Shown here in pieces: positions 11,115 to 23,577 of a stretch of 64,000 nucleotides of DNA. Position 1 is the stretch's first letter; each line of letters opens with the position of its first letter. Below the pieces are notes generated by a model. That model saw only the letters and a program-made list of their open reading frames with translations. It did not search any database and was not told the DNA's origin. Position numbers and translations under genes: made by a program. Source of the stretch: Pontederia crassipes. Its lineage: Eukaryota; Streptophyta; Magnoliopsida; Commelinales; Pontederiaceae. The DNA is taken from the NCBI GenBank assembly GCA_030549335.1, contig JAUKPH010000028.1, forward strand, positions 558,001-622,000. Direction: 5' to 3'.

Positions 11115-12103
11115 GAGAAATATTGGTGTGCTGTCACACCTTTGTCCTTTGTGGTAGCACGATGTGTCCATGCTTTTAGAGTCGTCTCATATGGGCGGAT
11201 GAGATGAGGCGTGTCGATTCAATACTTAGTTCGACAAGATGAGAGATGGTTCAATCGGCCGCGCAGGAGGGCGAGTCGTTCTCTCCTCCAGGCAATGACG
11301 ATGCAGGGCAACAAGGGGACATGCGTGGAAACGTTCTCTGCGCAATGACAGAGCTCCAATCAGCGGACATGCACGGCGACAAGCTCCTCCATCCGCACGA
11401 TGACGGAGCGAATCTAGATTTGGCGAGCTACGAGTGGTTTGGGGTGAGCTGCAAGGCGAGCTACAAGCAACGAACGAATTTGGATCTGCGTGACAGAGGG
11501 TGCAATTCAGTGGCAAGCTGTGATGGAGGGCGACTATTCCATGACGAGCGAATATGGATCTGCGTGATGGAGGGCGGCGGCGTGACGCAAGCAAATTTGG
11601 ATCTATCGTTGTCGCAACCAAAGGGGAGATTGGAGACACGATCTAATTGATCTGTCGCTACCGGAGGGGAAACTAGAAACATATGTGTAGATCCCTTCGC
11701 TCAAGATTGCCTCTCTTCGCTCACAAGATCGTCGCCCTTCGCTTGCAAGATTGTCATCCTTCGTCGATCCCTTCACTCGTAGATCCCAGATGCCATCCCC
11801 GCTCGATCGGATGTTAGCGAAGAGAGACAATGCTCAATCAGATGTCAACGACCTCACTGCTCGACACTCGAGCGGATGTCAATGTCCTTGTCTGTGTAGG
11901 GGTTGGAGAGGAACCGTCGCTCGACACTCGAGAGGAACCGCTCGCCGACTCACTGAACCACCCGCCTCCATCCTAAATCGTGTGCCTAACCGCCCCCTGA
12001 ACCGGGGTGCACACATCTAATCCGTCCATCTCAGATCGAACGACTCTAAAAGTGTGGGTGCAAGGTGCTACCACAAAAGTGTGGTAGCACACTAATATTC
12101 CTC
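11115..12103. mobile_element. Mutator-like non-autonomous element A (989 bp, about 95-bp TIRs)
   Basis: The left end (gagaaatattggtgtgct...) is repeated inverted at the right end (...agcacactaatattcctc). The inverted repeat runs about 95 bp, including TGGTAGCAC, CTTTTAGAGTCGT and GGCGGAT/GGACGGAT. The termini match those of element B at 12963-14535, so they are one family. The interior is GC-richer, with scattered open frames on both strands but no transposase motif; a captured host fragment is possible. It starts only 7 bp after the end of the preceding TIR element. The flanking 9-mers do not match. Confidence 0.8.
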
Positions 12104-12962
12104 ATTATTATATCATCATCATTATATATTATTTTTCCAAGAAAATTATGTGAATAATAATAAGTTATCTATATTACTTATTTTAGGCATATTAGGACCT
12201 TATATCAGAGTAGTTTAAGACTTTACCGATGCCTAAAGCGAAAATCATCTTTTTGAGATAAGAACTCTTTTTTTTTTTTTAAATTCCTTTTTTTCTTCCC
12301 TTGTTTTCTCTCTCTAGCATTTTCACACACAAAAAAGTATTTATTAAATATAATATATTTATTAAAAAATATTAATTAATTTTATTATTTTTCATTTCAT
12401 AAAAAAATATATTTTATTAACAATTTTATTATTGTTTATTAATATATTTTTTTAACATAATAAGTTAATTTATAGTCAATATTTATTAATTATATTTTAT
12501 ATCTATAATTTTTATATTTCATTCAGCCATTCACTAAAAAATATCACATTAACTTTCTTCATTATGTTTACTTCCGGTAAAGGTTTTATTCATCAAAACT
12601 TAATTTCTCAATTCAACTATTTATTAAAAAAAATGGAAGAACGTTAACTAAGAGGACTACAAAACATTTACTTTTTCAAAAAAAGAAAATGTTAGTCACC
12701 AGTGTCTTGAAGCTTATTAGGATTATCGCAATATCGAATTTTTTAAAAAGAAACATTTTTGTCGACAATGGGTCAATATGTTTAACTTTAATTTGGAATA
12801 CTTTGGTTTATTAAATTAACATATGCAAAGTTCGAAAAGAAAAGATTATGTTGGAATGACACGTCACTTTGCCTCCTAATATATAAACTACTTCGCATTC
12901 ATTTTCAAAACAGTGAGATTAAATAAAAAGAAAAAACCACTATTTATATATAATATATAATA
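12104..12962. other. Intergenic AT-rich spacer with a dispersed AT-rich repeat
   Basis: No gene is seen. The stretch around 12485-12560 (containing ttatattttatatctata) resembles 32215-32290, so both are copies of an unnamed AT-rich repeat, possibly the end of an old element. The rest is simple AT-rich DNA. Confidence 0.45.
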
Positions 12963-14535
12963 AGGGAATATTAATGTGCTAACACACTTTTATGGTAGCA
13001 TTGTGTGCCCACGCTTTCAGGACCGTCCGATTTGAGATGGATGATCTTGATAAAGGCATGGGTTCAAGCAATTCAATGCAGGGTTCGAGCGTGTCTCTAC
13101 TATGAGTGACACCCAACCTTATTCAGGACGGGGGACACTCTCCTCGCCTTGACTGGTCCCCGCCTCGACCCCCGTCGACTGGCCCCCGCTCCCAATCTCA
13201 ACCCGAATTCTCGGTCCGAGAGAAATTTTATCCCCCGCCCTGATCTCCGCGGGGATTCGGGACCCCGCGGGGATCCTGAACTCCGCGGTCCGATCCTAGT
13301 TTGGATCGGATTAAATCAAATCGAATCGATAAAAAAATGGTCAAAATTGAAAAAAATCGGGTTGAATCGTATTTTTTTATTCGGTCAAAAACTTTTATTA
13401 ATTTTTTACTAAAAGATATTTTGATAAAAATTATTATTATAAATATGAAAAAAATATTCAAGGTGGACTTTCTCCATAAACATTCAATATTGACCCATTA
13501 GTCTCCTCATTCATTTATACTTGTCTATTTACTATCACTTTTTTACTACTATCTATGTGGGACTATTTTTGTACACTCACTTATTCTTTGGGATGTGAGA
13601 ATTCGGAGCTCCGCGGGATGGGGACAACTCTCCCGCCCCAATTCCCGAAAGAAGGTTCGAGGACAATTTTCCTCCATCTACGATCCCGTGAGAAAAAAAT
13701 TTCCCGAATTAAGAGTCCCGATCGGAAATTCCCTAGGGGGCGGGAAATATTGTCATCCCTAGTTTCTACAGTCTGTGTGTCTCTTTCCTTCTCCCGCTAA
13801 AGACATTGCAGGGGTTCGACCAGCTTTCTCACACCAATCTCCTTCTCCCTCGCCAACGAGCTCGAATTCGACCTCTGCCAGTGACGTTCAGGACATCGAC
13901 CCCCCTCTCCGAGCTCGCGAAAGAGCGCCATCACCGCCATCACCCTCTTTTTTCTCTATCGCCAATGATCTACAAAACGAAGGGATCAATGATATTGCTC
14001 AGAGGATGGCCATCTTGCGTGGAGGGCGGCGACAAATCAATCAAATTGCATCTCCGGACTCCCCTCCTATAGGGGCAAATCCAAATTCGCTCGTGTCGCG
14101 TCGCCAACCTCCATAGCGCAGATCTAGATTTTTGCTCTCAGCTCGCCGCCGAACCATCGCTCTCTTTCGCCCACTATTGAACAGTCACCCTCCTTCTCAA
14201 ATCAACACCCTTCCACTAGAACCACGTGCGGACTCACCCCCTTTAGCGCAATCATTGGCGCAGTCAAGTCACCTGTGGGGGGAGGAGACATCCATGCTGG
14301 AACGATCGACGTCGGTAGTCCATGCCGGAAGCCATGCATGCCGATGTCGGAAAGCTCCCTCCAACTCCTGCACGGACGTCAAAACCTCCAAGCCCTCATT
14401 CCCCCTCCAATGCGCTGAACCGCTCGAAAACTTTCTTCGAATCGACGCGCACACATCAAAATCCTCCATCTCACATCGAACGATCATGAAAGCATGGGCG
14501 CACCATAAAAGTGCCGCAGCACACTAATGTTCCTC
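12963..14535. mobile_element. Mutator-like non-autonomous element B with 9-bp TSD
   Basis: Ends begin AGGGAATATTAATGTGCT (left) and GAGGAACATTAGTGTGCT (right, inverted), the same family as element A. The 9-bp direct repeat tatataata lies at 12954-12962 and 14536-14544, the duplication size typical of Mutator-like elements. Without the nested insertion at 13101-13761 and its duplicated target, the element is about 904 bp, close to element A. Interior ORFs (13775-14527) have no recognised domain; no transposase is present. Confidence 0.85.
13101..13761. mobile_element. hAT-like element nested in Mutator-like element B
   Basis: The right end reads inverted as TAGGGATGACAATATTTCCC, the TAGGG-type start common in plant hAT-derived short elements; the left end is the weaker TATGAGTGACA. 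An 8-bp duplication flanks it with one mismatch (gtctctac 13093-13100, gtttctac 13762-13769), the hAT size. The interior includes CCCCGCGGGGATCC-like palindromic runs and an AT-rich middle. No transposase is coded. Confidence 0.7.
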
Positions 14536-15247
14536 TATATAATATATGGATACTTTAAATACCTTATAGCATATATAAGAAAACTAATATTGAAATTATA
14601 ATAAAATACTTGTTGACAAAGTTACAAAGTGATATAAATATGTCATAAGAAAAAATATTACATAATGTTATCATTAATATGGAATTAAATATTATAGAAT
14701 ATCGAGAAACCACTGGTATCTATTTTATTAGAAAAAAACATCCGAATCATATGATTCTTTTTTTTTTTCATTTAAAAGATCCTCCACACGACCAGTGCAA
14801 AGTCGAAAAATTGAAATAAGTAAACGAGTGTGTTTGCGAGAGAAAATGAGGAAAAAAAGGGTTTATGTTTACTAGTTACATTTAACATGGAATACCAACT
14901 ATTTATATTTTAAAATATTAGAAATTAATAAATTTCGACAGCAGTGTTGCATTAGCATAAAAGATATGGCTCAAGCTGTATAGTTTTTTTTTAAGTTGTA
15001 GTAGTTTTTTTTCAGCTTTATCAATTGTTTTGTTACAGGTTTGGTAAAAGGCCCGAAGCCCATATCAACGAAGGACAAAGCCCATATAGATGGAAAAGAA
15101 AGCAGGAATAAAGCCCATACAAACGGAAGCCTAAACCCAGCAGCACGTTGAACCGCTTCGCCTGCAATACTACATAAGAATCGACCCAACGGCAAGTTGA
15201 GCTCTTCACTTCCGGCGAGCTAAGAAATAGAAACCCTCGTGACGGGG
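14536..15247. other. Intergenic region and SART3-like promoter/leader
   Basis: AT-rich to about 15030, then moderately GC-rich up to the start codon at 15248. No definite TATA box or repeat was identified. Confidence 0.4.
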
Positions 15248-18200
15248 ATGGCCGGAGAGAACGATGAAACCCTACCTCCGGAGGCCTCCTCTGCTGGAGA
15301 AGGAGATGGCTCGCCGGTAAAAGATGAGGAAATGAACACTATCTCTTCTTCCTCTGACTCCGACGACTCCGACGACGATTTGGATGAGGCCGCCGAGGAT
15401 CGCGAGATCGAAGTTCTAGAGAAGTCGCTCGAAGAGAACCCCGCGAACTACGATGCTCACGTCGAGGTAAGTCGTCCTAAAACCCCTATGGCTTTTTAAG
15501 GAATCGCAGCTCCTGCCACCCATCGACTAATGAGTTGAGGTGTTGGTGCAGTACATTCGTTGCTTGAGGAAGTTTGGGCGGATTGAGAAGCTTCGGAAAG
15601 CAAGGGAAGCGATGAACGAGCAATTCCCGTTGAGCCCAAAGATGTGGCAAGAGTGGATTCAAGATGAGGTTTCCATGTGCAAAAGGTCGAAATTGTGCTT
15701 GCGGTGTTTCTTCATGTGTACATTTTGCCCCAATTACTATATTTATTTCTTCCTTTTTTACCAACCTTTCGAAGTGAATAGCCTTCATGATACCTCGGAA
15801 TGCTACTTAGTAGTCCACTTGTTGTGTATGTCTTTGGTCCATACACAAGTGATGAGAATCATGCTGTTTGTTTGAGGAAAAACTAACAAGTTTCTGAAGT
15901 TCCTTCCTTTGTTGCTATAGTTTTGAGGATTTCTCTGAAATCGAGAAGCTCTATGAACGAGGAGTGGAGGAATACTTGGTGCGTTTATACTACTTCTAGA
16001 AATTCCTGAAAATTTCAATTATACGGGAAATTATTTTGTGATTTATGTTGTTTATATTGTCAATGCAGTCTGTGCCTTTATGGTGTGATTACCTGAACTT
16101 TGTTCAAGAACATGACGAATTAGTATGTCAATGTTCACCGGATGGTATCTCAAAGATGAGAGAACTATTTGAAAGAGCTCTCACTGCTGCTGGATTGCAT
16201 ATTACGGAAGGGAATAAGATTTGGGAAGCATACAGAGAATTTGAACAAGCTATATTACTAGTCATGGGTGATGATAACCAAGAGGTGAGCATACTTTATT
16301 ATTTTTAGTTTCACGGACTCATTTTAATGATGACCTCAAGCATAGATTCTTGCCTCAACTTAGGAAAAAACAAGACAAATTCACCATGTGCGTTCGCTGT
16401 ATCATCGCCAATTATCTGTTCCACTAGTTGATTCAAGTTCAACACTGAGTCACTATAAGCTTTGGGAGATGGAACAAGGCAACCATAATGATGTCAGCTC
16501 TGGGTTTGATGGAGTTCCCTCTAACGTAGTCTCTGCTTATAACAAAGCCAGTGATGTCTATAATGCTCGAAAACAATATGAAGATCAAATATCCAATCTT
16601 GAAGCATCTGATTCTGAAAGGCTCAAACATTTTATGGTACAGTGCTGATTATTATTACTGTCAAATGAATCAGCTATTTCTTACATAAAGTTTCCCTTTT
16701 CCACCCCATATATTTCATTTGTCGTTATCTGTATTATATTTTCTTTTAGTTTCATCTGTACTGTAATGCTTCTAAAAAACCTTTACTGTACGAATTTTCT
16801 CAAACTAGAATGGAACCTTTTGTTTTATCAACTTTTTGTGCTTCCTTTATCTACCAAATAGCAACCACATTGTAGTCTGGATCCTGTAGATGCAAGTTAT
16901 ACTATTTAGCACCTCGTGGAAACAAGGATTGATAAGCCCATTTTTCTTGTGGGTGTTTTTTTCTCTTCCATCTTATTAGATAAATGGAAGTACATGTTGA
17001 AAATCAGTTTTTTTATTAATCCTTCCTCATGATGTAAAAATACAAAAAGTTGTAGCAGAAAATTCTATCAACAGTCTTTTTTTCTCTCTAGATGCAGCCT
17101 TGGATGTTCGGGTGATTTATGGAATTTGGTACTTAATGTTGAGGTATTGATCTATAATAGAAAACTATGCTTTCCTTGTGCTCAATTAGGCATCCCTATA
17201 TCTTTATGAAAAGCTATATGCATAAATGTGTGTATATGTGTATATATCGATAAACTTTTTTTTGAGAGCATATATTGATAAACTTGTCCTTATGTTTCCT
17301 TTTGTTTCTTCTCTAAGGCTACATTTGTGGAACCTTTCTAGTGCTTTGAGAAAAAGCAGAAGAAGCTTCTTGATATTGTCTTGTTTGGTGTTTTTCCACT
17401 TCTTTTCAATACTGATTCCTTCATTGTGAAGCAAACATTAGCTTTTCCTAAAAGCATTGCAAACCTGATTTTTACAAAAAAAATGCACCCTAGCAGGCTA
17501 GTATGATTTCTAAGAAAGCAATATTTTCAATTGTAAATAACAATTATTGTATTCTCTGCTTAAAAAAACATGATTTAGAACTTATCTACATTTATTTAAA
17601 ATCATCAAAATAACATTTAATTTACCTATACATTTAGGAATAACAATTGTGTTTAGGATTTAATGTAATCATTCTAACATTATTGTCTATCAATTATAAT
17701 TTTTTTACCGCACTAAACAAATAAGTTTTGGCATTGTTTTTGTATTTTATTTTAAGTGCATTTGTTTTCATGGGAGCTGAAAATTTCAATACATATCATT
17801 TCAGAATTATATAAAATTTGAAGAGTCTTCCGGTGACCCTGCTCGTGTTCAAATACTTTATGAGCGTGCCGTCAAGGAGTTTCCGGTATCAAGTGATTTA
17901 TGGCTTGGATACACAAACTACCTCGATAGAACATTGAAGGTACTTTCATTTGAAAATTGTCACAGAATATTGCCTACAAAACCCTCTATGCATAATCACT
18001 TAGTTCCTTCTTTTTCTTTTCTAGGTACCAAGCATCCTTAGGAACACCTACTTTAGGGCTACAAGGAATTGTACATGGGTTGGCGAACTTTGGGTGCATC
18101 GCCTTCTTTCACTGGAACGTATAAATGCTTCAGAGAAAGAGCTGAGTGAGGTATTCTTCTTTTAGTTATCACTTCCTGACATTTTTTAACTAGATTTCAC

Positions 18201-21200
18201 CAATTTAATTTACACATGGTTAATACTTCTATGCCGTAATTTTAATTTGAAGATGTCAGGAGTGAGGTTCAAGTTTTATGCACTTGTGGGTATTTTAAAA
18301 CCTGTTATTGCTGTATAATTCTTACTTAACCTTTAACTCCCACATTCAAATTAATTGTACTGCTTACTACCCTGATCTATTTAAATCTTTCTGCTACAAT
18401 TTTTGAATAAATGGCAACCCTCAAAACAAAATTATTGAATAAATGGCACCATGGTGATCATTCTAAGTTGTTTTTGCAAAGGATACATATCACGAGCTTG
18501 GATTTTCCACTCATGGACAAACTTATTCTCTTGAACCTAGGCGGATGATGTTAACATTTAGTTGGGGCTATGACCCTACATATATTGCTACAGAATTTTA
18601 AACTTGAGACATGTGGAATTCAAAATTTCCACCATATCACTTTTTCTCGTAGGCTTGTCTTGACACTTTTCTTTTTTTCAGGTTTTTGAGCAATCCATTC
18701 AATGTGTATTTTCAAACTTCAAAGAGGTAACTGTAGTCCTAACTTTGGTTCCTCTCAGAAAAAAAAAACATTGTAACCTTGGTAACTTGTGATGCACTCA
18801 TTAAATTTATATCTACCCTAACTTTTATAATAATAGAGCTTATTAGAATATGGAATACAAATTTATACTCATAAAAAGGCTCATTGAGATATGGAATATC
18901 GAAATAAAGCTGTGCAAATTTATTTCGTATTCAAGTAACTTTTCTTCTTGAAAACTGAAAACTGCAAGTGAATGCGTAGGAGCAATATTAACTGCACAGG
19001 CCACTTTAAAACTGGCCACAAAGGAACAAGAAAACAATCATAGGAAAACACATTTATCTGGTATATCTCTCTCCATCCAATTCACCATGCCTGATCTCCC
19101 TGTTCTAAGCGCAACTACAAGAAGGTTTAGTATTCAAGACTGGTAAATGGATGTGAAGCATGATTCTAAGTATCTTAAGCTACTTGCAGATTCATGCCCT
19201 GCTTTTGTTAATTTCTCCTGCTCGAAGCTGTTGAATATGCTATGTGAATTCTTCTCAAGTGCTAATTTATTTCGTGCTTTCTGAGTGATGTTAAACTCTT
19301 CATGGATTAGTATTTGGATCTTTTCCTTACTCGTGTGGATAGCTTGAGGAGAAGGCTTGCCTTGCCTGGTACGAAAGAGGATTTAGACTACGCCCTTATA
19401 AGGGATACTTTTGAGGTTTGTTTTTCTCATCTCACTCTTATCATTGTCTTTGATGAAGTGTCTGATATGGATTATGAATTTTCATAATGCACAGAGAGCT
19501 GTTGAGTACTTGTCTCCAGAAGTTCTGAGCATTGATGATCTACTCCGTCTTCACAAGTACTGGGCACGTTTAGAGGTTAACCTAGGGAAAAATGCTGTTG
19601 GAGCTCGCGATGTTTGGGAGAGGTTTATCAAGAAAAGGTTTGCATGATTATTCACTGCCGAGATGTATTTCTTTGTCATGTTTCTTTTTCATACTACACT
19701 TCTTCAATCAGTTCTTTTACTTATCATACTGCTTGTAGAATTTGATTTTTGAAATAATTAACCATAACTCTGCTCAGTGGTGGATCGACACTGGAAGTCT
19801 GGCAATCTTATATCACCATGCAAATTGAGTTGGGACAAATAAATGAAGCAAGATCAATTTATAAGAGATGTTATACTAAGAGATTCCCAGGAACAGGATC
19901 AGAGGTGCAATCCTGTGCTTCAAATTCTGAGCAAAATGTTTTTGTCCAGATTGTTCTGTTCTTTATTTATGTTTCTGATGCATACCTTTGACTCATTTCC
20001 GAGACTTTCTGGCCTCTGTTATAATTCTGTCTTTTTCCTTGAATGGAAAGATTCTATCTTTTTTGTTTGCTCATAATTTTTTACATGTATTTTGGGCTTT
20101 TCTTTTCAAGCATGTATTGTTTTATTCAAGGTGAGAACATTTGCTAACCACTGCATAATTCAGGACATATGCCACACATGGTTGCTGTTTGAAAGGGAAT
20201 ATGGTACTCTGGATGATTATGATCTTGCAGTAAAAAAGGTTTGCATCCTTCTTTTAGAAACTTCATCGATCATGGATAGCAGGCTTCATGATTTGATTAT
20301 TGAAACTTAGTATGTTTTCAGTTAATTTCATTTATAACCTTCTAATGCTTGTGTAGCAACTCTATATTGTACACTGTCTCTAAACCATATACATTGTTTG
20401 CCATATTGCCATTCTATGTTTATAACAAGTGGCTATTATGCTATATTGCTTTGTGTATCCTTATTCATGGGCCAACATTGGTGATCTATTAATGCATGCA
20501 AGATACAGATTAAACTTTACGACTTCCATTCTGTTGTCTTTCACTATAGTTATTAGTTGTGTCCCTTTAAAGGTCCAACTTTTCTGGTTATGTTAATGTT
20601 TTTCCTTTTGATATTACAGGTTACACCCCGTCTTCAGGAGCTTATGGTATTTAAGGCACAACAGGATTCCCAGGCTGACTTGATGTTGTCTGTTAAGAAA
20701 GATGCTCCTGTTACAAAAAATGTAGAACAGAAGAGAAAAAAGAGCCAAATTCCTGATGATAAGCAACCTCTTGGAAAGAGAAGGAAGAATACTTCAACAG
20801 CTTATATGGCAACATCTGATAAAAATTCAGTGGAGACATCAAAGGATAATGATGATGCCAAAGTAACTGATGGTGATCTTCTTGACAAGCCTACTAAAGT
20901 TTCTAGCTCTAGTTCAGCTAAAAAGGAACCCAGTTCCCCAAGTAGGAAAAACACTGAAGAAGCTAAGCAAAACAATTATACTGATGAGTGCACAGCATTT
21001 ATTTCAAACCTCAGCCTCGAGGCAAGTACCTGTTCTGTTTTCTTTTTGCACTTTAGCTAACTTCTTATACATGTGAATAGGTATCTGAACCAATTTCTTT
21101 CTTAGGCAAATGAGGGTCACTTACGCGAATTCTTCAGTGATTGTGGTGGTTTGACTGCTATTCGGTTGCTTAAAGACAAATTCACGGGAAGATCTCGGGT

Positions 21201-23402
21201 ATGCCGCATTTTGCACTTTCACCTGTCTGTTTCCCAAGCATTAAGATACAGTATTCACGAGACATGCTTGATTTCATCACCAATTTATGTTCAATTAATT
21301 CAATGCCCACCACCTACTCTACCACTGCCTTCAGAAGTTCCAAGAGTTCACTCGTATCTTGTACATGAATTTAACATGTGGTAGTTGATGCACATGCATA
21401 TAGTGTCTATTAAAAACTCATGATTTGAATACACACTGTTATTGCGGATTATTTTTTTCCTGCTCGATCGGGCCTGAACTATTAGTTTTTTTTTTAACTC
21501 GGAGATCATTTGTACAATTTGGAGTAAGCTCAAATATATTATGAGTTGTTGTCCTAAGTATGTTTGCATATCTGATATTTTATTTGTCTGAAATTATAGA
21601 ATTACAATTAAACATATTTCCTATTGCCCTAAATGTGCCTATGTCCCTGATATTTGAACAGTTTGAAATTGTGGAGTTACACTTTCGTGAGTGCACTCAA
21701 GTGTTTAATATATGACGCAGCTTCTTTCTTTGGAGATGTTTTTGTATCCAAAATAAGCAAGCTCATAGAGACACACACATACACACACACTCTGTGTAAC
21801 CTTATCAACCTAATGTAGGCTTTGGCACAAACTGAATATTGAATGTTTTTCTATTCTTTGTGGGACATGATATAAAATTGTTCGTTTCCATTTCCAATTG
21901 AACACAGGGGTTGGCTTATGTAGATTTTGCAGACCATGAACATCTTGCTGCTGCTGTGGCAAAAAACAAGCAGAAATTGTTAGGGAATAAATTGAGAATA
22001 GCACGTTCTAACCCCAAGCAAGGTCACAAGAGAGTACCAGCTGCTGCCAGTTCGTCCCAAGGTAAACCAGCTAGATAGCATTTTAAAAGTTGAAATTTGC
22101 AGAAATAAGCACTCTTTTCTGCAGTAGACATTCAAAGAAAATCAATAATTTCATTTGAGCAATAGAAGTATGACTTTTCCTTTTACAACAGAGGTTTAGG
22201 ACTTGTCTCAAATTGAAATTTGCAGTATAATGTTTTCCTAGAAACGGAGGCCTGTGCTGTGATGAAAAAATGTTTTTAGACCCAAGCAAACAATTTATAA
22301 TGTCAGTGAAGATTTTGCTTTTCTTGATACAACAATATAGTAATGAACCACCCCTCCCTAAAAAAAAGGTAATGAACCACCCACTAATGCACCAGATCAG
22401 GGTTTTCTATCAATTCCATTCACCTCTTTAGAGTTCAGATATATCCTTTGTGATAAGAACACGGGAATCCAGTTGATTTGGCTGACATGAGCTGTTTCAA
22501 GGTGCCATCAAGATCTCGATCAAGTGTCATCCTGGTGTATAGAAATAAAATGACAAGATAGGATGTCTGAAACAAGCTGGGAAACGAACTGTCGAAATGT
22601 GGTGAGAGATCACTCACAAGATGTGAGGCATCACCTTTAGGGGGGAGGATGAGCAAGTTGAAGCAGATAATGTATCAAGAAGTCATGAAAAAGAGAGCAT
22701 TGGACACAAAAGAAAGCAGCGGAGATGTGGATATCGTATTTAGTTTGTTCCTTCGTATCAAATACATATGTAATTGCACTTTTACATCGACCGATTCTAG
22801 TGTGGGAGAAAAGTGGCAATTCATTATAGAGTATAGACGGTACACTGAAATTCAGTGAAGACACTGGGTTACAGTGAAGCTGTTTTCGAGAGTTATTCTT
22901 TCCTTGTGTAACACACCACAGTTGATGTCTTATTGGATGAAAAAACTGAAATGAGCCAAATCATGGTAAATCGTCTCTTTATGCCACTATATTTTCTGTG
23001 CTTTGTGCAGATAGATTTCCCTTTGTTTTCTTAGGTCATATTTGAGTTCTCTATTTTTATTTACTTTGCACATCTTTTTGTCGATAGCAAAACTGGAATC
23101 TCTACAATTTGATTCTTTGTCCTAACTTTTGCTTCATGATTATTAACATATTCTCTCTTCTTGACTTGACTATGATGTCTGCAGGCAGAGCACAAGATCA
23201 AGCTGGCCGAAGTGAGAAGAGGAAGTCCACCGGTGCAGACAAGCATGAACGTCGAGAGAAAATAAGGGGAAGCGTCACTTTTGCCGCACCAAGATCAGTT
23301 ATTAGACCACTTGGTTACAGTAAGAAAGATGCAACGACCGATCCGAGCGCTGAAGTCCCGAAATCGAATGACGAATTCAGAAATATGCTACTGAAAAAGT
23401 AA
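15248..23402 (+). CDS. SART3: SART3/Prp24-type U4/U6 snRNP recycling factor (HAT repeats, RRM)
   Basis: Sixteen exons: 15248-15466, 15552-15668, 15928-15978, 16069-16284, 16364-16636, 17805-17939, 18025-18150, 18682-18726, 19311-19415, 19495-19637, 19778-19904, 20164-20238, 20620-21021, 21106-21198, 21908-22061 and 23185-23402; 2499 nt, 832 residues, in frame throughout. After an acidic Ser/Asp N-terminus come HAT helical repeats (e.g. SVPLWCDYLNFVQEHDE, KIWEAYREFEQ, LWLGYTNYLDR, WARLEVNLGKN, WQSYITMQIE, TWLLFEREYG), then a Lys-rich linker and one RRM (AFISNLSLE; RNP1 RGLAYVDF). The extreme C-terminus NDEFRNMLLKK is the Lsm-binding tail of SART3 proteins. Human SART3 helps U6 and U4 re-anneal after splicing and has two RRMs; only one is seen here. 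The exon 3 acceptor is uncertain: GAG before 15928 keeps frame, while the stronger TAG at 15918-15920 does not. The intron after exon 13 has a GC donor. Confidence 0.94.
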
Positions 23403-23511
23403 ATTTGTCATCAGAGGCGGTGGATTTTTTTTTTTAGCTTGTGGAAAATATGAAGTTTGTTTAAATTATGCTGCTTAAGATCGAAGAATCCTTGTTTCTG
23501 CAAGTGAGACA

Positions 23512-23558
23512 ACAACAAACACAACAACAAAGCCTTATCCCACTAGGTGGGGTCGGCA
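23512..23558 (-). mobile_element. 47-bp RTE 3'-end insertion with perfect 19-bp TSD
   Basis: Between two exact copies of tgtttctgcaagtgagaca (23493-23511 and 23559-23577) lie 47 bases. On the - strand they read GCCGACCCCACCTAGTGGGA, then TAAGGCTTTGTTG and more TTG/TGT units. Only the last bases of the LINE 3' end were copied. It lies about 110 bp after the SART3-like stop codon, probably in its 3' UTR. Confidence 0.93.
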
Positions 23559-23577
23559 TGTTTCTGCAAGTGAGACA

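Noticed and set aside
11226..11830. Overlapping long open frames in element A as genes
   Set aside because: They lie on both strands inside a TIR element, without splice signals or any recognised domain.
13775..14527. Open frames in element B as a transposase
   Set aside because: Pro/Ser-rich sequence without DDE-type or zinc-finger motifs; better seen as element filler or a captured fragment.
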